A stretch of 64,000 nt of DNA from Anaerolineae bacterium (GCA_019912965.1 JAIOHM010000022.1:93464-157463), one strand, 5' to 3'. Shown: positions 54,982-63,788, numbered from the stretch's first letter. Numbers and translations: made by a program. Notes: generated from the letters alone by a model not told the origin.

Positions 54982-55987
54982 ACTCTTGCTTAATCCGTTT
55001 TGCGTGCAGGAACGGCATCATATCCCGCAGTTCCGCCCCCACCTGCTCAATCAACAGGTTATGTTCAGTCTTGCGGCGTGGCGCAAAGTTCGGACGCCCA
55101 TTCTTGTTCTCAGCAATCCATTCCCGCGCGAAGGTGCCATCTTGAATACGGGTCAGAACGCCGGAGAGTTCTTCCTTAACCAGACCTTCAATCTGGTCGC
55201 CCACCACATAACCGCCATATTCCGCCGTATCGCTCACGCTGTACCACATGTAGCTCAAACCGCCCTGATACAGCAGATCGACAATCAGCTTCAGTTCGTG
55301 CATACATTCAAAGTAAGCGACTTCCGGTTGATAACCCGCCTTCACCAGCGTCTCAAACGCCGACCGGATCAAACCCGTAACACCACCGCACAGGATAACC
55401 TGTTCACCGAACAAATCGGTTTCAGTCTCTTCCTTAAAAGTCGTTTCAATAACGCCTGCCCGTGTGCAGCCAATCGCCCGCGCATAAGCCAGACCCAGTG
55501 CTTTTGCCTGTCCGGTCGCGTCCTGATAAACCGCCAGCAAACCCGGCGTACCAGCACCTTCCTTAAAGACTTCGCGTACCCGATGTCCCGGTGCTTTTGG
55601 CGCAACCATCGTAACATCCACATTCGTGGGTGGGGTAATTTCACCGAAGTGAATATTGAACCCATGTGCGAACATCAGCATCGCACCCGGTTTCAGATTC
55701 GGCCCAACCGCCTGAGCATAAACCTCAGCCTGTTTGGTGTCAGGGATGAGGATCATCACAATATCCGCTGCTTTGGTCGCATCAGCCACCGAATGCACTT
55801 CCAGCCCATCCGCCTTTGCCTTTTCGACACTCTTGCTCTCTGGGTGCAGCCCGATAATCACCTTCGCACCACTGTCTTTCGCGTTCAGCGCGTGCGCGTG
55901 TCCTTGGCTGCCATACCCAATCACGGCAATCGTCTTGCCGTTGAGGAGGCTCAAATCTGCATCTTTGTCATAGTAAAGCGTTGCCAT
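54977..55987 (-). CDS. ilvC: Ketol-acid reductoisomerase
   Basis: 336-residue class I enzyme of valine, leucine and isoleucine synthesis. The NAD(P) loop is [17 protein letters not shown]. Metal and catalytic residues are in [14 protein letters not shown] and the C-terminal knotted domain ([17 protein letters not shown]). The ATG at 55987 follows GGAGAG; an in-frame start 18 codons upstream is rejected. The substrates come from IlvBN encoded upstream. Confidence 0.95.
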   Translation of the reverse strand: MATLYYDKDADLSLLNGKTIAVIGYGSQGHAHALNAKDSGAKVIIGLHPESKSVEKAKADGLEVHSVADATKAADIVMILIPDTKQAEVYAQAVGPNLKPGAMLMFAHGFNIHFGEITPPTNVDVTMVAPKAPGHRVREVFKEGAGTPGLLAVYQDATGQAKALGLAYARAIGCTRAGVIETTFKEETETDLFGEQVILCGGVTGLIRSAFETLVKAGYQPEVAYFECMHELKLIVDLLYQGGLSYMWYSVSDTAEYGGYVVGDQIEGLVKEELSGVLTRIQDGTFAREWIAENKNGRPNFAPRRKTEHNLLIEQVGAELRDMMPFLHAKRIKQES

Positions 55988-56044
55988 TATCTCTCCGTAA
56001 TTATGTCTTGTAGTTCTGACGGGCCACCCCGCCCTTCCCAATTG

Positions 56045-56072
56045 CTCTGTGTTCTCTGCGTTCTCTGTGGTT
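56045..56072. repeat. Heptamer repeat, CTCTGTG family
   Basis: Four 7-base units (CTCTGTG, TTCTCTG and variants) between the methyltransferase and ilvC. A matching set lies at 63931-63958. Confidence 0.5.
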
Positions 56073-56836
56073 CAAATCTTATTCCCCACCAACAACGCCC
56101 CCGGTATCGTAAACCGGTAATTTGCCTGCACATCCATCGCTGTTCGCACCTCGCTCGGCGCACCATCAAACAACGATTTCAGTGCCTGAACATGCAGTTC
56201 GGGTGTGCCAATACGCTGCACCCATGCATCGAATTCCAACGGCAGTTCCCACGTAAAAATCACTGAAGCATCAAACCCGTTCTCTGCCAGCATCGTCAGC
56301 CATTGTGACGCGCTGTGGTCACGAACATGTGAAGGATCGCGCAGCAGTTCAATCGTTTGCAGGAATGTATCCAGCGTCGGATCATCTGCGGCCACAATAT
56401 CGCTCAGGATAAATCGCCCGCCGGATTTCAGGACGCGCCGGAATTCACGCAAGGCTGCCATCGGATGAGGCCAGTGATGGGCGCTGTACCGCGAAACCAC
56501 CAGATCAAATGTTGCATCCTCAAAAGGAAGCTGTTCAACATCGCCCAACCGCGTCTCAATATTACCGATGCCGCGTTCTGCTGCCAACCGTTCAACCTGT
56601 TCCAGCATTGCCGGGGTAAGATCATAAGCAATCACCTTCCCTGCCTGCACCGCAAATGCCAGTCCAGTATGCCCCGCGCCGCATCCAGCGTCCAGCACCA
56701 TTTCTGTACCCTGCAAATTTGCCGCCAGCACCATCTGGTTAAGGTCTTCGCCCGCCGCATGAACACTACTGTTGCGGTAGTTCACCGCAACATTTCCGAA
56801 CTGCTTTTGTACCGCCGCCTTCACATCCTGCATCAC
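56072..56836 (-). CDS. Class I SAM-dependent methyltransferase (UbiE/MenG-like)
   Basis: 254 residues. SAM loop VLDAGCGAGHTGLAFA (about 42-57), then LGDVEQLPFEDATFDLVVSRYSAHHWPHPMAALREFRRVLKSGGRFIL, typical of Methyltransf_11 proteins. Acceptor unknown. It lies inside the ilv cluster between ilvN and ilvC without any known link to that pathway. Two Met codons open the frame. Confidence 0.85.
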   Translation of the reverse strand: MMQDVKAAVQKQFGNVAVNYRNSSVHAAGEDLNQMVLAANLQGTEMVLDAGCGAGHTGLAFAVQAGKVIAYDLTPAMLEQVERLAAERGIGNIETRLGDVEQLPFEDATFDLVVSRYSAHHWPHPMAALREFRRVLKSGGRFILSDIVAADDPTLDTFLQTIELLRDPSHVRDHSASQWLTMLAENGFDASVIFTWELPLEFDAWVQRIGTPELHVQALKSLFDGAPSEVRTAMDVQANYRFTIPGALLVGNKI

Positions 56837-56873
56837 ATAACCCCATCTCGTCGCTCAAATTCATCGAAATTGC

Positions 56874-56915
56874 TAGGCACTAAAAATTTAGCACCTAGCA
56901 CTTCGTACCTGTCAC
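56874..56915. repeat. Heptamer tandem repeat, TAGCAC family
   Basis: Six 7-base units in register, including TTAGCAC and CTAGCAC, in the gap between ilvN and the methyltransferase. Same order of units as the array at 51770. Confidence 0.6.
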
Positions 56916-56918
56916 CGA

Positions 56919-57488
56919 TTAAACCCCATACACCTGATAACTGCCGCTTCCATTCACCGGAACATTGACCAGTGGATCATAATCCTCCGCGTCCAGAATG
57001 CGGATGCCGCGTCCCATCGCTACCACACCTGTTCGCACCATTTCCTGAATGCCAATCGGGTCAAGCTCCTGAATGAGCGACTCGACAATATCCTCTTGAG
57101 CCGTAATCTCGACAATCGCCACCATCGGCCCAATATCCACAATGCGCGCCGGATAACGATCACAGATTTCCGTCACAGCATTCCGTGAATCGGCATCATC
57201 CGTTCGTACCTTGATGAGCGCCAGATCGCGGCTGACATGCGGCTCATCCGAAACCAGCTTCACATCAATCACATTCACCAGTTTGAACAAGTTGGAGGCA
57301 ATACGCCGCCCATTCACCTTCTCTGCATCCACCACAATCGTCATGCGTGAAATATGGGTATTGTGTGTGCGCCCAACAGTCAAACTATCCACGTTGAAGT
57401 TGCGCCGCCGCAGCAGGCTCGCCACCCGGTTCAGGACACCCGGCTTATTCTCCACCAGTGCCGCCAGAATTTGTTTCGCCTTACCCAT
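56919..57488 (-). CDS. ilvN: Acetolactate synthase small (regulatory) subunit
   Basis: 189 residues. The N-terminal ACT domain (ILAALVENKPGVLNRVASLLRRRNFNVDSLTVG) binds valine for feedback control; a second ACT-like C-terminal domain carries VEITAQEDIVESLIQELDPIGIQEMVRTG. It begins 2 bases after ilvB ends, as expected for the holoenzyme pair. Sometimes named ilvH in other systems. Confidence 0.94.
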   Translation of the reverse strand: MGKAKQILAALVENKPGVLNRVASLLRRRNFNVDSLTVGRTHNTHISRMTIVVDAEKVNGRRIASNLFKLVNVIDVKLVSDEPHVSRDLALIKVRTDDADSRNAVTEICDRYPARIVDIGPMVAIVEITAQEDIVESLIQELDPIGIQEMVRTGVVAMGRGIRILDAEDYDPLVNVPVNGSGSYQVYGV

Positions 57489-57490
57489 GA

Positions 57491-59188
57491 TTATTCCTCA
57501 CCCGGTTTCGGACGGCGCAGCATCGCGTGCAGATCAGCCCCCGCCGGAACCATTGGATACACAATTTCTTCTTTTTCGATCATGTACTCAATCAGCACTG
57601 GCCCATCATGCCGCCGTGCGAACTCGACCGATTCTTCAATCTGGTCACGGTGCGTAACCCGCATCGCCGGGATGCCATAAGCCTCAGCCAGTTTTACGAA
57701 ATCCGGGCTGAACATCGGCGTCGCTTGGTAGCGTTCTTCATAGAAGAACTCCTGCCACTGCCGCACCATGCCGAGGAAAGCATTATTCAGAATAGCGATG
57801 TTCACCTTGATGTTTTCTTGCTTTGCGGTTGCCAGTTCGCACAGCGTCATCTGAAAGCCGCCATCGCCCACAATCGCCCACACTTCTTCGTCTGGTCGCC
57901 CGAACTTCGCGCCAATCGCCGCCGGGAAGCCAAAGCCCATCGTTCCCAGGCCGCCGCTGGTCAGCATCGTTGCCGGGCGTTGATGCGGATAGTATTGTGC
58001 TTCAAGCATCTGGTGCTGCCCCACATCGCTGACGGTGATTGCATCGCCGCCCGTGTGCTTCCACAGATCATTGATAACCTGTGCCCCTAGCAGTTGGTTG
58101 CCCGTATCCCGGTTGACAATATCGCGCTCGTCGCCATCTTCCTGCCAATCACGGATGCGTCCAAGCCACTCAGCATGGCTGATCGATTTCAATCCCGGCA
58201 GCAGTTGTTTTAAAACTGCCCGCACATCCCCGGCAATCCCCACATCAACCTTGACGTTTTTGTTGATTTCCGAAGGGTCAATGTCCACATGGATTTTCTT
58301 CGAGTTGGGTGAATAGGTTTTCAGATTACCCGTCACCCGGTCATCAAACCGCATACCCAGCGCGATCAGCAAGTCCGCTTCCTGGATTGCATAATTGCAG
58401 GCCGCCGCGCCGTGCATCCCCATCATTCCAACCGTCAGCGGATGGCTTTCCGGGATAGCACCTTTACCCAACAGCGTCAGTGTAACCGGAATTTGTGCGC
58501 GCTCGACTAACTCCTGCAATTCCTGCGATGCGCCCGCCATAAGGATGCCGTGCCCCGCCAGAATAACCGGCTTCTTTGCCTGAGCGATCAGTTCCAGAGC
58601 CGCCGCAATTTCATCATCGCTGCCTGTATTCGGTGGGTTATACCCCGGCAAACGGATTTCAGCTTCAGGATAGATAAACTCGGTTTTTTCCGTTTGGATG
58701 TCTTTTGGAATATCAATTAGCACTGGCCCCGGTCTCCCCGTCCGCGCGATATGAAACGCCTCGCGCACGATATACGCCAGTTCCCGCACATCCGAAACCA
58801 GATAATTATGCTTCGTGACCGGGATCGTGATGCCCGTAATATCGCACTCTTGGAATGCATCGGAGCCAATTGCCCCACGCGGGACTTGCCCCGTAATGCA
58901 CACAATCGGTGACGAGTCCATCATTGCCGTCGCCAGTCCTGTGACCAGATTAGTCGCACCGGGGCCGCTGGTCGCAATCGCCACGCCAACCTTCCCAGTC
59001 GCCCGTGCGTATCCATCCGCCATATGTGAGGCACCCTGTTCATGCCGTACCAGTACATGCCGGATTTGTGGATACTTGGTCATTGCATCGTAGGTCGGTA
59101 AAATGGCCCCACCCGGATACCCGAACATCACCTCCACGCCTTCGCGGAGCAAACACTCCATCAAAATCTCAGAACCTGTGAGTTGCAT
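57491..59188 (-). CDS. ilvB: Acetolactate synthase large (catalytic) subunit
   Basis: 565-residue ThDP enzyme. Catalytic Glu is in VRHEQGASHMADGYARATG. FAD/ThDP segments are GPGATNLVTGLA and the ThDP motif GDGGFQMTLCELATA...NNAFLGMVRQWQ, where the usual GDGS/C is GDGG. Upstream, a 27-codon frame (59189-59272) ends in TAA directly before this ATG. RBS GGAG. Accepts 2-ketobutyrate for isoleucine or pyruvate for valine and leucine. Confidence 0.95.
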   Translation of the reverse strand: MQLTGSEILMECLLREGVEVMFGYPGGAILPTYDAMTKYPQIRHVLVRHEQGASHMADGYARATGKVGVAIATSGPGATNLVTGLATAMMDSSPIVCITGQVPRGAIGSDAFQECDITGITIPVTKHNYLVSDVRELAYIVREAFHIARTGRPGPVLIDIPKDIQTEKTEFIYPEAEIRLPGYNPPNTGSDDEIAAALELIAQAKKPVILAGHGILMAGASQELQELVERAQIPVTLTLLGKGAIPESHPLTVGMMGMHGAAACNYAIQEADLLIALGMRFDDRVTGNLKTYSPNSKKIHVDIDPSEINKNVKVDVGIAGDVRAVLKQLLPGLKSISHAEWLGRIRDWQEDGDERDIVNRDTGNQLLGAQVINDLWKHTGGDAITVSDVGQHQMLEAQYYPHQRPATMLTSGGLGTMGFGFPAAIGAKFGRPDEEVWAIVGDGGFQMTLCELATAKQENIKVNIAILNNAFLGMVRQWQEFFYEERYQATPMFSPDFVKLAEAYGIPAMRVTHRDQIEESVEFARRHDGPVLIEYMIEKEEIVYPMVPAGADLHAMLRRPKPGEE

Positions 59189-59305
59189 TTAACTCGCTCC
59201 TCTTCTTTGACCTTCTGCTGCCTTCATCAGGTATAGCCCGGAGGCGAACACATCCAACATCCTCAAACCCATCTTTGCTCTCACTAAGAAGTGAGCAATC
59301 CTACC

Positions 59306-59368
59306 AGTAACGAGGTAACTACTGTGTGAGTATTTTCACTCATACCTCATTACTCATCACTCGTTATG
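59306..59368. repeat. Heptamer repeats, CATNNCT family
   Basis: Nine 7-base units in register in the ilvB-ilvE gap. The left part is partly an inverted copy of the right part and can fold on it. Three units of form CATNNCT (59341-59361) are identical over 21 bases to 62357-62377. The rest of the gap holds a hairpin near 59275-59298. Confidence 0.6.
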
Positions 59369-60293
59369 CTTTCAACGCTTCCCGAACAGGTGTCAGCCAC
59401 CCATAACGATCATCCTTCTCACCTGATGTCAGTGCGAAGAACTCATCCTGAACAGCTTTGGTGATCGGCCCACGTGAACCTGAGCCGACTTTTATGCGAT
59501 CTACCGAACGGACAGGTGTCACTTCTGCTGCCGTCCCGGTAAAGAAAATCTCATCCGCAATGTACAGCATATCGCGCGAAAGGGTCTCGAACCGCACTTC
59601 GTAACCTTGATCTTTGAGCAGTGTCAGCACCGTATCGCGCGTAATGCCCATCAGAATGGATGACCCGACACCCGGCGTATACACCACACCATCCAAAATC
59701 ACGAAGATGTTTTCGCCCGCGCCTTCGCTGACGTTTCCAGCATAATCTAGCGCAATACCTTCGTTAAAGCCGTTGTCATGGGCTTCCATCGTAATAAACT
59801 GGCTGTTGACGTATTGCCCGCCAATCTTCGCTAATGATGAAAACGTATCCGGTGCAATGCGTCGCCACGAACTCACTTGCACATCAACACCCTGCTCAAT
59901 CGCTTCAGCACCCAGATAGCGTCCCCACTCCATTGTGATAATCACTACATCAGTTGGATTCTGCCGTCCCTCAACACCCAGCCGATTCACACCCCGGAAC
60001 GCCAGTGGTCGTACATAGCATGAGTCGTGTCCATTTTTACGGACGGTTTCTAGAATCGCCTCGTTCAATTGCTCAACGGTATAGGGCACTTCCATCCGTG
60101 CGATTTTGGCCGAGTTCAACAGACGGCGTGTATGCGGCTCTAGCCGGAAAACCGCTGGCCCTTGCGGGGTAGCGTACGCCCGCACACCCTCAAACACGCT
60201 CGACCCATAATGCAGCGCATGAGCCGTAACATGTACTGTCGCGTCTTCCCATTTGACAAACTCGCCATTTTTCCAGATGAATTCTGCGGGCAT
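59364..60293 (-). CDS. ilvE: Branched-chain amino acid aminotransferase
   Basis: 309-residue class IV PLP aminotransferase; last step for Ile, Val and Leu. Seen are FIWKNGEFVKWEDATVHVTAHALHYGSSVFEG, the PLP Lys in SLAKIGGQYVNSQ, and GNVSEGAGENIFVI. The ATG at 60293 follows GGAG; a TTG at 60308 overlapping that site is rejected. First enzyme gene of the branched-chain cluster, after the attenuator and a small frame. Confidence 0.95.
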   Translation of the reverse strand: MPAEFIWKNGEFVKWEDATVHVTAHALHYGSSVFEGVRAYATPQGPAVFRLEPHTRRLLNSAKIARMEVPYTVEQLNEAILETVRKNGHDSCYVRPLAFRGVNRLGVEGRQNPTDVVIITMEWGRYLGAEAIEQGVDVQVSSWRRIAPDTFSSLAKIGGQYVNSQFITMEAHDNGFNEGIALDYAGNVSEGAGENIFVILDGVVYTPGVGSSILMGITRDTVLTLLKDQGYEVRFETLSRDMLYIADEIFFTGTAAEVTPVRSVDRIKVGSGSRGPITKAVQDEFFALTSGEKDDRYGWLTPVREALKA

Positions 60294-60333
60294 AGATGCA
60301 CTCTCCAATTAATTAAATAAAAACGCCTTCCTG

Positions 60334-60531
60334 TCATCCACCGTTGTAAATGTCGGAAAGCGCGTCATGAGTCGGGGCTTGCGCGTCGCTGTCAAATGGA
60401 CGCTTGGGCATGGCGCTCTCACTTTGGGCAGCCATGCTGGCATGGAAAGTTTCCGTCCACGGGCTGGTCGGAAAACTTTGCTGTTTCACCTGTTGTTTCT
60501 GCCGGAAATCCTGCTGTTGTTGTGGAGACAT
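60334..60531 (-). CDS. Small Gln/Ser-rich protein of unknown function
   Basis: 65 residues, polar and probably disordered: Gln-rich at the N-terminus (SPQQQQDFRQKQQVKQQ), then Ser, Thr, Pro and Ala, ending DALSDIYNGG. No Cys and little hydrophobicity. GAGG precedes the ATG at 60531. It sits between the ilv attenuator terminator and ilvE, so it would be the first protein made when the attenuator reads through. No family recognised; it could be non-functional. Confidence 0.45.
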   Translation of the reverse strand: MSPQQQQDFRQKQQVKQQSFPTSPWTETFHASMAAQSESAMPKRPFDSDAQAPTHDALSDIYNGG

Positions 60532-60561
60532 GGTTCGCTACCTCGGTCTGTTTGCGTAAAA

Positions 60562-60589
60562 TAAAAAAACCCCCGGCTTGGGGGGTTTT
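60562..60589 (-). terminator. ilv attenuator terminator
   Basis: AAAACCCCC/GGGGGTTTT stem (60589-60581 with 60574-60566) with a 6-base loop, then T-rich sequence to 60562 on the minus strand. Its 5' arm and loop (60585-60574) are complementary to 60635-60624, just after the leader stop. Confidence 0.85.
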
Positions 60590-60635
60590 GTACTTTCAAC
60601 TTTGCTGCGTCTGTCGTCAGTTACCACCCAAGCCG

Positions 60636-60710
60636 TTATACCCCGCCAATAAGGACGAGTACAATAATGCTAATAAGGATGATGACGACTGACGGTTTGT
60701 GCGCGTTCAT
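60636..60710 (-). CDS. ilvL: Predicted ilv leader peptide (attenuator)
   Basis: 24 residues: MNAHKPS then VVIILISIIVLVLIGGV. Fourteen of the last 17 codons are Ile, Val or Leu. It is preceded by a promoter, followed by complementary bases and an intrinsic terminator, and lies upstream of ilvE-B-N-C. That is the layout of a ribosome-mediated attenuator sensing charged branched-chain tRNAs. The peptide could also be read as a one-helix membrane protein; the flanking RNA structures argue for the leader. SD signal is weak (AAGTGAA). Confidence 0.78.
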   Translation of the reverse strand: MNAHKPSVVIILISIIVLVLIGGV

Positions 60711-60749
60711 TTCACTTGCTTTGCTAATGAACAAATTTCATTGTTACAT

Positions 60750-60778
60750 AGCCTAACAATCTTCAACAAACTTGTCAA
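60750..60778 (-). promoter_or_regulatory. Promoter of the ilv cluster
   Basis: TTGACA (60778-60773), 17-base spacer, TAGGCT (60755-60750). About 35-40 bases before the leader ATG. It lies in the gap after argH; a short hairpin at 60787-60802 without a T-run precedes it. Confidence 0.7.
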
Positions 60779-60831
60779 CACCTGCGCGTGAATTCTTTCA
60801 CGGATTTGCCAAGTTCGTTTACCTTATCCGT

Positions 60832-62217
60832 TTACGTTTGGGCAACTTGCACACCCATCCATTCCCGCGCCGCCACGATCTGTCGCCGCACTGCTTCCGG
60901 CGCAGTACCGCCATCTCCCGCCCGTCGGGCCACTGAAGCATCGAAATCAAAAACGGATACTACATCTTCCGTGAACAGATCGGATAAACCCGCCAGCATA
61001 TCGGGTGTCAAAACCGAAAGTCCAACGCCTTGCCCCGCTGCCAATTGAACCGCCTGCCCCACAATATGATGCGCTTGCCGGAAGGGTAAACCTTTTCGCA
61101 CCAGATAATCCGCCAGATCAGTCGCCAGCAGATCATCCCCCAGCGCCGCCCGCATCTTTGCCGGATTAAGTTTGAGCGTTTTGATGATGGCAATCACGAC
61201 AGGCATTATGATGGCAAGAGTATCCACTGAGTCAAAGACCGCTTCTTTATCCTCCTGCAAATCCTTGTTATAGGTACTCGGCAACCCCTTGAGCGTTGTC
61301 AAAAATCCCGTCAAATTACCAATCAACCGCCCCGCTTTGCCCCGTGCCAGTTCCATCGGATCGGCATTCCGTTTTTGTGGCATCAGGCTTGAACCTGTGC
61401 TGTAACGATCATTTAGCGTGATATACCCAAACTGCGGATTGCTGTAGAGAACGATGTCCTCACCTAATCTGCTCAGGTGTGTACCCAGTAAAGCCAGCAC
61501 AAACAATGTCTCAGCCGCAAAATCCCGATCGCTCACCCCATCCAAACTATTCTGACTATACGAACGAAACCCCAACTCCTGCGCTAATGCCGCCCGATCA
61601 ATCGCTAGCGGTGTGCCTGCCAGTGCCCCAGAACCCAGCGGTGAAACCGATGTGCGTTTGTAAGCATCTGCCAAACGTTCCCGGTCGCGTGCCAGCATCC
61701 AGAAAAAGCTCATCAACCAATGTGCCGCCGTGATCGGTTGCCCCGGCTGCAAATGGGTATACCCCGGCATCACCGTCTCAAGATGTTGTTCTGCTTGCTC
61801 AATCAGCACAAATTGCAGCGCTTCAGCCAGTGCATCAATCTGGCTCATGGCATCCTTCACCCATAACCGGAAGTCTGTCGCCACTTGGTCATTCCGGCTG
61901 CGTCCGGTATGCAGCTTACCGCCCACAGCGCCGACCAATTCCGTCAGCCGTCGTTCCACTGCCGTATGGATATCCTCATCCTCTGGCTTTAATGCAAATG
62001 TTCCGGCTTCAAATTCCGCCAGCACCTGCTGCAACCCGCCGATAATCGTCTCAGCTTCTGCATCCGTCAGAACCCCAACCTGAGCAATCGCCCGTGCATA
62101 AGCCATGCTCCCGGCAATGTCCTGCTTATACATCCGCTTATCAAACCCAATGCTGTCATTCAGCGCCTTCAGATCAGCATCCGTCGGCTCACTAAATCGC
62201 CCGCCCCATAACGCCAT
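60832..62217 (-). CDS. argH: Argininosuccinate lyase
   Basis: 461 residues; splits argininosuccinate into arginine and fumarate. Seen are ALWGGRFSEPTDADLKALNDSIGFDKRMY, TGRSRNDQVATDFRLW, MPGYTHLQPGQPITAAHWLMSF, and the superfamily signature GSSLMPQKRNADPMELARGKAGR. Catalytic Ser/His are in that loop and THLQ. It follows argG, 166 bases downstream, on the same strand. Confidence 0.96.
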   Translation of the reverse strand: MALWGGRFSEPTDADLKALNDSIGFDKRMYKQDIAGSMAYARAIAQVGVLTDAEAETIIGGLQQVLAEFEAGTFALKPEDEDIHTAVERRLTELVGAVGGKLHTGRSRNDQVATDFRLWVKDAMSQIDALAEALQFVLIEQAEQHLETVMPGYTHLQPGQPITAAHWLMSFFWMLARDRERLADAYKRTSVSPLGSGALAGTPLAIDRAALAQELGFRSYSQNSLDGVSDRDFAAETLFVLALLGTHLSRLGEDIVLYSNPQFGYITLNDRYSTGSSLMPQKRNADPMELARGKAGRLIGNLTGFLTTLKGLPSTYNKDLQEDKEAVFDSVDTLAIIMPVVIAIIKTLKLNPAKMRAALGDDLLATDLADYLVRKGLPFRQAHHIVGQAVQLAAGQGVGLSVLTPDMLAGLSDLFTEDVVSVFDFDASVARRAGDGGTAPEAVRRQIVAAREWMGVQVAQT

Positions 62218-62284
62218 ACCTCATCCCCTTCCCATCAATCCAAATTCATAACTTCCCCTCGCCCCGACAAATACTGCATTTGCT

Positions 62285-62307
62285 CCCCTCTCCAGTTTGG
62301 AGAGGGG
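62285..62307. repeat. CCCCTCTCCA inverted repeat
   Basis: Perfect 10-bp arms (62285-62294 and 62298-62307) with a 3-base spacer, then a GGGGTTGGGGGTGAGG tail. Shorter relative at 49484. Such mosaic hairpins are common intergenic repeats. Confidence 0.6.
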
Positions 62308-62356
62308 TTGGGGGTGAGGTTAAATACAAACCCTAAAGGTATAAGTTCTCTTCACC

Positions 62357-62377
62357 CATACCTCATTACTCATCACT
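62357..62377. repeat. Heptamer repeat, CATNNCT family
   Basis: Three 7-base units in the argG-argH gap, identical over 21 bases to 59341-59361. Confidence 0.6.
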
Positions 62378-62383
62378 ACCCTA

Positions 62384-63655
62384 CTAATCCCGCTTGAACT
62401 TACTGTAATCCGGGCTGCGATACCGACTCTTGCCGCCGCCGTCGATTTGCAATAGCGCCTCAACCTTCAAAGGCAACCCAAATAACTGAATGAATCCTTC
62501 AGCATCCTTCTGGTTATAAACATCTTCCTCACCGAACGATGCATAATCCTCACGATACAAACTGAATTCGCTCTTGCGCCCGGCAATGATGATATTGCCC
62601 TTATACAGCTTCAGCCGCACCACACCGGTCACCGGTTCCTGCGTCGCTTGGACGAATGCATCCAGCGCCTCGCGCAGACGGGTATACCACATGCCGTTGT
62701 AAACCAATTCGGCATATTTCACCGCCACGAAATCCTTGTAATGCATCGTATATTTATCAAGGCACATCGCCTCTAATGCCTGATGCGCCCGCCGTAGCAG
62801 TGTCCCGGCTGGGGTCTCATACACCCCATGACTCTTCATCCCCACCAGACGGTTCTCCACAATATCCGCCCGTCCGATGCCATGTTTCCCGGCCAGCTTA
62901 TTCAACCGGATAAATAATTCAACCGGGGGCAGCGTCTCACCATTGATGCTCACCGGAATGCCTTGTTCAAACCCAACTTCGACGTATTCCGCCACATCTG
63001 GAGCTTTCTCCAGATCGGTCGTAATCTGGTACATATTCGACTCTGGCTCATTCCACGGGTCTTCCAGCAAACCACCTTCATGGCTCAAATGAAATAGATT
63101 GCGGTCGCGGCTGTAAATCGATTTCTCAGATGCCGTCACAGGCACATTGAATTCCGCCGCATACGCCAGTGCATCTTCACGGCTGCGGATTTCCCACTCA
63201 CGCCACGGAGCAATAATTTTCAGCTTGGGATTAAGCGCCATCACCGTCAACTCAAACCGCACCTGATCGTTACCCTTGCCCGTTGCCCCATGAGCAAGAC
63301 CATCTGCGCCTTCCAGTTCAGCAATTTCCACCAGATGTTTGGCGATCAGTGGACGTGCGAATGAAGTTCCCAGCAGGTAATCCCGTTCATAAATTGCTCC
63401 GGCCTGCATTGTCGGAAACACAAAATCCCGCAAAAATTCTTCCCGCAAATCACGGATATACAACTTGCTCGCGCCAGACTTGAGCGCCTTCTCTTCCAGG
63501 CCGTCCAGTTCTTCCTCTTGCCCCAGATCGGCACAGAAACACACCACTTCGCAGTTCTTGTAATTGTTCCGCAGCCATGGGACAATCACCGAAGTATCCA
63601 GCCCCCCGCTGTAGGCCAGAACCACCTTCTTCACATCATGCTTCTCAGGCATCAT
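62384..63655 (-). CDS. argG: Argininosuccinate synthase
   Basis: 423 residues; joins citrulline and aspartate using ATP. The N-terminal PP-loop is [18 protein letters not shown] (about 11-28). Later motifs [31 protein letters not shown] and [24 protein letters not shown] [19 protein letters not shown] bind citrulline and aspartate. RBS AAAAGGTGG. First enzyme of the argG-argH unit, behind the Arg-rich leader and terminator. Confidence 0.96.
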   Translation of the reverse strand: MMPEKHDVKKVVLAYSGGLDTSVIVPWLRNNYKNCEVVCFCADLGQEEELDGLEEKALKSGASKLYIRDLREEFLRDFVFPTMQAGAIYERDYLLGTSFARPLIAKHLVEIAELEGADGLAHGATGKGNDQVRFELTVMALNPKLKIIAPWREWEIRSREDALAYAAEFNVPVTASEKSIYSRDRNLFHLSHEGGLLEDPWNEPESNMYQITTDLEKAPDVAEYVEVGFEQGIPVSINGETLPPVELFIRLNKLAGKHGIGRADIVENRLVGMKSHGVYETPAGTLLRRAHQALEAMCLDKYTMHYKDFVAVKYAELVYNGMWYTRLREALDAFVQATQEPVTGVVRLKLYKGNIIIAGRKSEFSLYREDYASFGEEDVYNQKDAEGFIQLFGLPLKVEALLQIDGGGKSRYRSPDYSKFKRD

Positions 63656-63664
63656 TCCACCTTT

Positions 63665-63678
63665 TCTGTATATACAGA
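63665..63678. promoter_or_regulatory. 14-bp palindrome next to the argG ribosome site
   Basis: TCTGTATATACAGA, a perfect palindrome directly upstream of AAAAGGTGG. It could be an operator or a small hairpin blocking the ribosome site. It does not match LexA spacing or the ARG box I recall. Confidence 0.4.
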
Positions 63679-63704
63679 GTTGCCCATTATTCGCCCTGTC
63701 TTAA

Positions 63705-63732
63705 GACTGGCAACTGGCAACTCGTAACTAAA
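63705..63732. repeat. Heptamer tandem repeat, AACTGGC family
   Basis: Four 7-base units (GACTGGC, AACTGGC, AACTCGT, AACTAAA) between the attenuator terminator and argG. Related to the array at 54947. Confidence 0.55.
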
Positions 63733-63734
63733 AT

Positions 63735-63765
63735 AAAAAACCCCGAACTCACGACGAGTCCGGGG
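63735..63765 (-). terminator. arg attenuator terminator
   Basis: A 10-bp stem (63765-63756 with 63750-63741, one G-T pair, loop GTCGT), then six T. Its 5' arm (63763-63755) is complementary to leader positions 63825-63817. Confidence 0.85.
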
Positions 63766-63788
63766 CTGAATACACGAAACCGCTAAAA

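Noticed and set aside
59189..59363. T-box or leucine leader upstream of ilvB
   Set aside because: No AGGGTGG-type T-box core, no run of branched-chain codons, and no terminator with a T-run on the minus strand.
63665..63678. LexA (SOS) box
   Set aside because: CTGT and ACAG are only four bases apart, whereas the E. coli-type site needs eight.
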